A stretch of 10,086 bases of DNA from Nitrospinaceae bacterium UBA3496 (lineage in GTDB: Bacteria > UBA8248): NCBI GenBank assembly GCA_002377645.1, contig DFQF01000077.1, forward strand, positions 53,387-63,472, in the 5' to 3' direction. This document shows, in pieces, positions 5,996-10,086 of the stretch (positions are counted from its first letter, which is position 1; each line of letters opens with the position of its first letter). The notes under the pieces are model-generated. The model searched no databases and was not told where the DNA came from. It worked only from the letters and a program-made list of their open reading frames with translations. The translations under genes were made by a program, and so were the position numbers.

Positions 5996-6961
5996 CTATT
6001 GAAAAGAAATTCCAAGAAATTCTAAGGTATTTTTAAAATCAATCGGCAATTCAGAAACAACATCAATTTCTTCAGATGTAATTGGATGTCTAAATTTCAA
6101 ACTTCTAGCGTGCAAAGCCTGTCTTGAGAGATTTTTTTCAAGGTATTTATTAATATCCTTATTGGAAAATCTCGAATTATCACGGTTAACATAAACTGCG
6201 TCACAAACTATAGAATGCTTAATATGATGCAAATGAACTCGTATTTGATGTGTCCGACCCGTCATAATATTAACGCTTAAAAGTGAAAAATTATTTGCAT
6301 TTGCTAAAACTTGGAAGGATGTAAAAGCATTTTTGCCTCCATTTACAACTGCCATTTTAGTTCTATGTCTTGGATGCCTTCCTATAGGAAGACTTATTTT
6401 ATTGGATAATTTTTTTGGAACCCCGTGTACAAGCGCTAAATATTTTTTCTCAATCTTTCGATTCTTAAGAGCTGAACTAAGTTTTGTATGTGCCAAATCG
6501 GATTTGGCTACTATAACTAGTCCTGAAGTATCTTTGTCTAAGCGATGAACGATACCGGGTCGCTCCACTCCCCCAATACCTGACAATTCTCCCCTACAAT
6601 AATATAAAAGAGCAGAGACTAAAGTTCCCTTGGTATTCCCTGCGCCAGGATGGATGACCATTCCTGGCGGTTTATCAACTACCAACAAATGTTCATCTTC
6701 AAAAATAACTTTTAATTTAATTTTTTCAGGCAAAATAAATGATTTTTCTGGTGGAGGAATAACCACCTGTATTTGATCACCCGCGCAAACCTTAGTAGAA
6801 GGCTTAATACTTTTTTTGTCATTTATAGATACACAATTATCTCTTATAAGTTGGTTTAAACGAGAACGAGACAATTCAGCAATATTCTTCTTTAAAAAAA
6901 CGTCTACTCTGTCAATCTCATCGGTACTTAATAATTTAATAATTTTCGAATTTTTTGACAT
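5996..6961 (-). CDS. rluD: 23S rRNA pseudouridine synthase, RluD/RluA family
   Basis: Isomerises uridine to pseudouridine in large-subunit rRNA (positions 1911/1915/1917 for E. coli RluD; the target here is inferred). At 321 aa it has the full two-domain architecture. An S4-like RNA-binding domain (roughly residues 15-70, with RVDVFLKK and SRSRLNQLIRDNCVSIN) precedes the catalytic domain. The latter begins VVDKPPGMVIHPGAG (94-108) and carries HRLDKDTSGL (139-148), with Asp142 the catalytic aspartate. GRTHQIRVH follows further on, at minus-strand positions near 6230-6260. The ATG at 6959-6961 has no convincing Shine-Dalgarno, and a 54-nt AT-rich gap separates it from lspA. The neighbourhood ileS-lspA-rluD is common in bacteria. 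The family is certain; the RluD-versus-RluA/C subtype rests on the S4 domain and context. Confidence 0.95.
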   Translation of the reverse strand: MSKNSKIIKLLSTDEIDRVDVFLKKNIAELSRSRLNQLIRDNCVSINDKKSIKPSTKVCAGDQIQVVIPPPEKSFILPEKIKLKVIFEDEHLLVVDKPPGMVIHPGAGNTKGTLVSALLYYCRGELSGIGGVERPGIVHRLDKDTSGLVIVAKSDLAHTKLSSALKNRKIEKKYLALVHGVPKKLSNKISLPIGRHPRHRTKMAVVNGGKNAFTSFQVLANANNFSLLSVNIMTGRTHQIRVHLHHIKHSIVCDAVYVNRDNSRFSNKDINKYLEKNLSRQALHARSLKFRHPITSEEIDVVSELPIDFKNTLEFLGISFQ

Positions 6962-7015
6962 TTGGACACTAAATTTTAAAGATATATAAAAAAAGAAACC
7001 TTTTAGTCTTAGTTT

Positions 7016-7516
7016 TTAATTAATAGTTTTTTTTGAAAACGAAGTCTTCAAAATAATAAATAAAAGTATACCCACTCCAATACTTATTCCAGAATCTGCA
7101 ATATTAAAAGCGGGCCAATAAAATGAACCATAGTAAATTAAAATGAAATCAATTACTTCCCCATAGAGAAAACGATCTACTAAATTACCGATACCACCAC
7201 CAAAAATAAAAATGAGTGCAAAACGTGCAAACGAACTATTCGAAAACTCATAGAGATATAAATAAACAACAAAGAATAAAGCAAAAATAGTGACTGAAAT
7301 AAACAACCATTTTGAAATAGCAGGAGGAAGATCTGCTAAAAAGCTAAAAGCACCACCTGGATTTCGAACATAAATAAAATCAAAAAACCCGGGAAAAATA
7401 TTTACCCTAGATCCTAAACTTAAATTTGATAGAACAATAACTTTAGAAAGTTGATCTAAAAATGCAAAAAGAATTCCAAACAGAAATAAATCGCGTGAAT
7501 TTAAAAAAATTTTCAT
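7016..7516 (-). CDS. lspA: Lipoprotein signal peptidase (signal peptidase II)
   Basis: An inner-membrane aspartic protease that cleaves signal peptides from diacylglyceryl-modified prolipoproteins. At 166 aa it has the usual length. Four hydrophobic segments are visible, at about residues 9-29, 68-90, 96-112 and 135-158. Conserved positions include DQLSK (21-25), RNPGGAFSFL (51-60), GNLVDRF (110-116) and FNIADSGIS (137-145). Asp114 and Asp141 are the catalytic pair and match the E. coli numbering. NPGGAF replaces the commoner NxGAAF, a mild change. The ATG at 7514-7516 overlaps the ileS stop (ATGA, 4 nt), so translation is probably coupled to ileS. Its presence indicates a lipoprotein-exporting envelope but does not by itself show whether the organism is Gram-negative. 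Confidence 0.97.
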   Translation of the reverse strand: MKIFLNSRDLFLFGILFAFLDQLSKVIVLSNLSLGSRVNIFPGFFDFIYVRNPGGAFSFLADLPPAISKWLFISVTIFALFFVVYLYLYEFSNSSFARFALIFIFGGGIGNLVDRFLYGEVIDFILIYYGSFYWPAFNIADSGISIGVGILLFIILKTSFSKKTIN

Positions 7517-10086
7517 GGGTTATATGTTGATACTATCCGTGCACACCGTGCTGAAAGATCTGGATAATTTGGGTCAGAACCAACATCTTCAGAAATTTTC
7601 CAGGACATTTCACATTTTTTTCCCTTTGCTAAATCGATTTGTATCGCAAGTCCTTGAATTTCTTCACTTTGAAAAATTTCATCAGGAATCTGAGAATTGG
7701 AAGACGCCAATTTTGCACTAGAAACAATAAAGATATCTTCCATTTTATCTACAAGAGGTAATAATTCTTCTCTTAACTCTTCTGGTGCATAGATTAATAC
7801 AGAAAAATTCAAAGAACTTCCTTTTCCTTTTTCTTGGATTTTACGAGTTTCTTCAATTGCTTTAAGAACCTCAGGTCTAATTTCTAAAAGCCGTTTCCAT
7901 TTAGATTCAAGTTGAGGATCTCTTCTTTCAGGATCTGTCTCAGGGAAAACAGAAAAATGTATACTGTCTCCATATCTTTTATCTGTATACCTATAAACTT
8001 CTTCTGAAGTAAAAGAAAGTATAGGAGCCATGAGCCTTAAGAGAGTATCTAGAACATCGTCCATGGTAACGAGAGCAGATAAGCGCTCGGGATCATCCGG
8101 CAAAGAAATGTAGAGTCTATCTTTTAAAACATCCATATAGAAAGCCGACAAATCAACCGCACAGAAATTATTTAAAGCATGATAAACAGTATGGAATTCA
8201 TAATCATCATAGGCTTTTTTGACTTTTTCAATTAATCTATCCAATCTACTTAAAATTAATCTGTCTATTTCATTTCTCTGGCCAATTGGAAATTCCGAAG
8301 AATCATATTTAAATCCTTCATAATCATGCAAATTTCCTAATAAAAACCTACAAGTATTCCTTATCCTTCTGTATGCTTCTGATAGTCTTTCAAGTATTTG
8401 ATTAGACAGTCGAATATCTTCTCGATAATTTTCTCCAGCAACCCATAATCTTAAGATTTCAGCACCATATTGTTTGATAATTTTTTCTGGAGCAACAGTA
8501 TTTCCCAAACTCTTACTCATCTTTTTCCCATTCCCATCTACTACATATCCATGAGTTAGTACTTCGCGATAAGGAGCTGATCCACGAACACCAACTGCAG
8601 CCAAAAGGGAACTATGGAACCAACCCCTATGTTGATCGCTACCTTCAAGGTACATATTCGCAGGCCAGGTCAATTCTTTATTTTTTTCAAGGACTGCTGC
8701 TTGACTGACTCCAGAATCGAACCAAACATCAAGAATATCAGTCTCTTTCTTGAAATTGTCAGACCCACATGAAGGGCAAACGAAACCGTGTGGTAAAAGT
8801 TCAGAACAATCTTTTTCAAACCAGACATCTGCTCCCTGAGACTCCATTAAATCTGCGACATGTATTGCAACACTGCCATCAACAATAATTTCTGAGCATT
8901 TCTCACAATGAAAAGCTACTATCGGAACACCCCATGACCTCTGACGCGATATGCACCAATCAGGTCTGTTTTCAATCATCTGATAAATACGTTCTTCGCC
9001 CCAGTTTGGCACCCACTCTACTTTCCGTATCTCATCTAAAGCTTTTTTTCTTAAATCCGATTTTTCCATAGAAATAAACCACTGGGGTGTAGCTCTAAAT
9101 ATAGTAGGTCTATGACTTCTCCAATCATGAGGATAAGGATGAGGATATTTTTCTGTAGCAAAAAGCATCTCTTTTTCTTTTAGAAATTCAATAATTTCCT
9201 GATCGGCATCAAAAACAAATTGTCCAGCAAAGTGTTCAATTTCTTGAGTAAACCTACCGCCATCATCTACAGGACTATAAATTTCCAATCCATACTTTAA
9301 TCCAGTTTCATAATCTTCCCTACCATGACCAGGAGCCGTATGTACTACACCAGTACCTTGCTCAAGAGTTACGTAATCAGCATGTACCACTTTCGAATCT
9401 CTTTTTATCCAAGGATGACTGACTAAGAGATTCTCCAAGACTTTTGAATCAAAATCTTCTATCTTTTTTAATTTTCCTTCACCTGCGATTTCACCTTCAG
9501 TTAATACTTTTTCTAAATGAGGAGTAAAATATTCATGAAAGATAAGTATTTCCTCTCCATAAGAAAAAATGGAATACTTTAAACTTGGATGAAATGCTAA
9601 AGCCAAATTTGCTGGCAATGTCCATGGAGTTGTAGTCCAAATAAGAACACTTACTTTCTTTTTTGAATCAAGTTTTGAAAAAAAAGGAATTCGTTCACTC
9701 CAACTTAACATCTGTTCTTTGTTTAAAGGAAATTTAACATATATACTTGTTGTTGTTATCTCCTCATATTCAACTTCAGCTTCTGCAAGAGCCGTTCGTA
9801 ATCCAGGTGCCCAATGTACAGGTTTTAACCCTAAATAAACGTTTCCTGCATCCATAAAACGCCCAAGTTCTCGAACTGTTGCAGCTTCATAATCAAAACT
9901 CATGGTTAGATAAGGATTTTGCCAATCACCAAAAACACCAAGGCGCATAAATTCTTCTCTTTGTATATCAATAAATTTTTCTGCATACTTTCTACATAGC
10001 GCACGTTTTTCTATTGGAGAAATTTCAAACCGTTTTTTCCCCAATTCTTTATCTACTTGATGCTCAATAGGCAAACCATGACAATC
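7513..10086 (-). CDS. ileS: Isoleucyl-tRNA synthetase, 5' end outside the window
   Basis: Class I synthetase charging tRNA-Ile. The 857 visible codons start in frame at the window edge with DCHGLPIEHQ (10057-10086), normally found roughly 60-90 residues into the protein, so the true start lies just outside. The editing (CP1) domain is present, with GTGVVHTAPGHGREDY near 9300-9350. Other motifs are NRPDWCISRQRSWGVPI (about 8920-8970), an intact internal zinc ribbon (CEKC and CPSC, about 8765-8910), LDVWFDSGVS (about 8695-8725) and KMSKS (8509-8523). The C-terminal tail carries the CxxCW-type knuckle of bacterial-type IleRS, but as CEMSW (7600-7614) and LSARC (7543-7557): one Cys of each pair is Ser. 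The frame is open to the TGA at 7513-7515. The stop overlaps the lspA start. Identity is certain; function of the altered tail is open. Confidence 0.98.
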   Translation of the reverse strand, partial: DCHGLPIEHQVDKELGKKRFEISPIEKRALCRKYAEKFIDIQREEFMRLGVFGDWQNPYLTMSFDYEAATVRELGRFMDAGNVYLGLKPVHWAPGLRTALAEAEVEYEEITTTSIYVKFPLNKEQMLSWSERIPFFSKLDSKKKVSVLIWTTTPWTLPANLALAFHPSLKYSIFSYGEEILIFHEYFTPHLEKVLTEGEIAGEGKLKKIEDFDSKVLENLLVSHPWIKRDSKVVHADYVTLEQGTGVVHTAPGHGREDYETGLKYGLEIYSPVDDGGRFTQEIEHFAGQFVFDADQEIIEFLKEKEMLFATEKYPHPYPHDWRSHRPTIFRATPQWFISMEKSDLRKKALDEIRKVEWVPNWGEERIYQMIENRPDWCISRQRSWGVPIVAFHCEKCSEIIVDGSVAIHVADLMESQGADVWFEKDCSELLPHGFVCPSCGSDNFKKETDILDVWFDSGVSQAAVLEKNKELTWPANMYLEGSDQHRGWFHSSLLAAVGVRGSAPYREVLTHGYVVDGNGKKMSKSLGNTVAPEKIIKQYGAEILRLWVAGENYREDIRLSNQILERLSEAYRRIRNTCRFLLGNLHDYEGFKYDSSEFPIGQRNEIDRLILSRLDRLIEKVKKAYDDYEFHTVYHALNNFCAVDLSAFYMDVLKDRLYISLPDDPERLSALVTMDDVLDTLLRLMAPILSFTSEEVYRYTDKRYGDSIHFSVFPETDPERRDPQLESKWKRLLEIRPEVLKAIEETRKIQEKGKGSSLNFSVLIYAPEELREELLPLVDKMEDIFIVSSAKLASSNSQIPDEIFQSEEIQGLAIQIDLAKGKKCEMSWKISEDVGSDPNYPDLSARCARIVSTYNP
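7543..7614 (-). other. Degenerate C-terminal zinc knuckle of IleRS
   Basis: The usual CxxC...CxxC site at the IleRS C-terminus here reads Cys (7612-7614), x, x, Ser (7603-7605, codon TCC), then Ser (7552-7554, codon TCA), x, x, Cys (7543-7545). The surrounding scaffold is well kept (WKISEDVG, then YPDLSARCARIV), so alignment is straightforward. Two of four ligands are missing and no nearby His or Cys obviously replaces them. Confidence 0.85.

Noticed and set aside
6962..7015. Terminator or promoter between lspA and rluD.
   Set aside because: The gap is AT-rich with a T7 run, but no stable stem precedes it; ACTAAA/TTTAGT pairing would need a very long loop, and the -10-like sequences have no matching -35.
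10072..10074. A TTG at this point could be read as the ileS start codon.
   Set aside because: The frame continues upstream to the window edge as DCHG, part of the conserved IleRS DCHGLPIE motif, so this is an internal Leu and the gene is truncated by the window.
1..10086. tRNA genes, CRISPR repeats, insertion sequences, phage genes or a novel defence system.
   Set aside because: Coding sequence of nine conserved genes fills nearly the whole window, the longest spacer is 138 nt, and I saw no repeat array, transposase motif or unexplained gene.

Overview
This is an AT-rich bacterial chromosome segment in which all nine recognisable genes lie on the minus strand. Transcription therefore runs from position 10086 towards position 1. 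The content is chromosomal housekeeping and central metabolism. I see no mobile element, CRISPR array, RNA gene, phage gene or toxin-antitoxin pair. The low G+C, the ileS-lspA-rluD linkage, a full-length (P1/P2-fused type) glycine decarboxylase behind gcvT-gcvH, and a separate Hbd/thiolase/acyl-CoA dehydrogenase set suggest an uncultured Gram-negative-type lineage, perhaps deltaproteobacteria-like. I cannot fix the taxon from this window.

Layout in transcription order. (1) 10086-5996: ileS (5' part outside the window), lspA (overlapping the ileS stop by 4 nt) and rluD, a translation, envelope and ribosome-modification block. (2) A 138-nt spacer (5858-5995) with a candidate promoter, a short palindrome and a strong ribosome binding site. 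(3) 5857-2602: acetyl-CoA acetyltransferase, 3-hydroxybutyryl-CoA dehydrogenase and acyl-CoA dehydrogenase, separated by 23-26 nt. These are three of the four steps interconverting a short acyl-CoA and acetyl-CoA; no enoyl-CoA hydratase is present here. (4) A 56-nt spacer with a perfect TATAAT and a 12-bp palindrome. (5) 2545-1: gcvT, gcvH and gcvP (3' end outside the window), the T, H and P proteins of the glycine cleavage system. No L protein (lipoamide dehydrogenase) is seen.

The acyl-CoA genes supply acetyl-CoA and reducing equivalents, and the gcv genes degrade glycine to CO2, NH3 and methylene-tetrahydrofolate. Both feed NADH and carbon into central metabolism, but any regulatory link between them is inference from adjacency. 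No clear intrinsic terminator is visible between any pair of genes, so read-through is possible over the whole window.

No undescribed system is evident. The observations most worth checking are an IleRS C-terminal zinc knuckle that has lost one cysteine from each CxxC pair, altered near-active-site motifs in the Hbd and thiolase, an acyl-CoA dehydrogenase with a partial glutaryl-CoA-dehydrogenase-like pocket, TTG starts on gcvT and gcvP around an ATG-started gcvH, and two -10-like elements each followed by a small palindrome at the expected transcription start.
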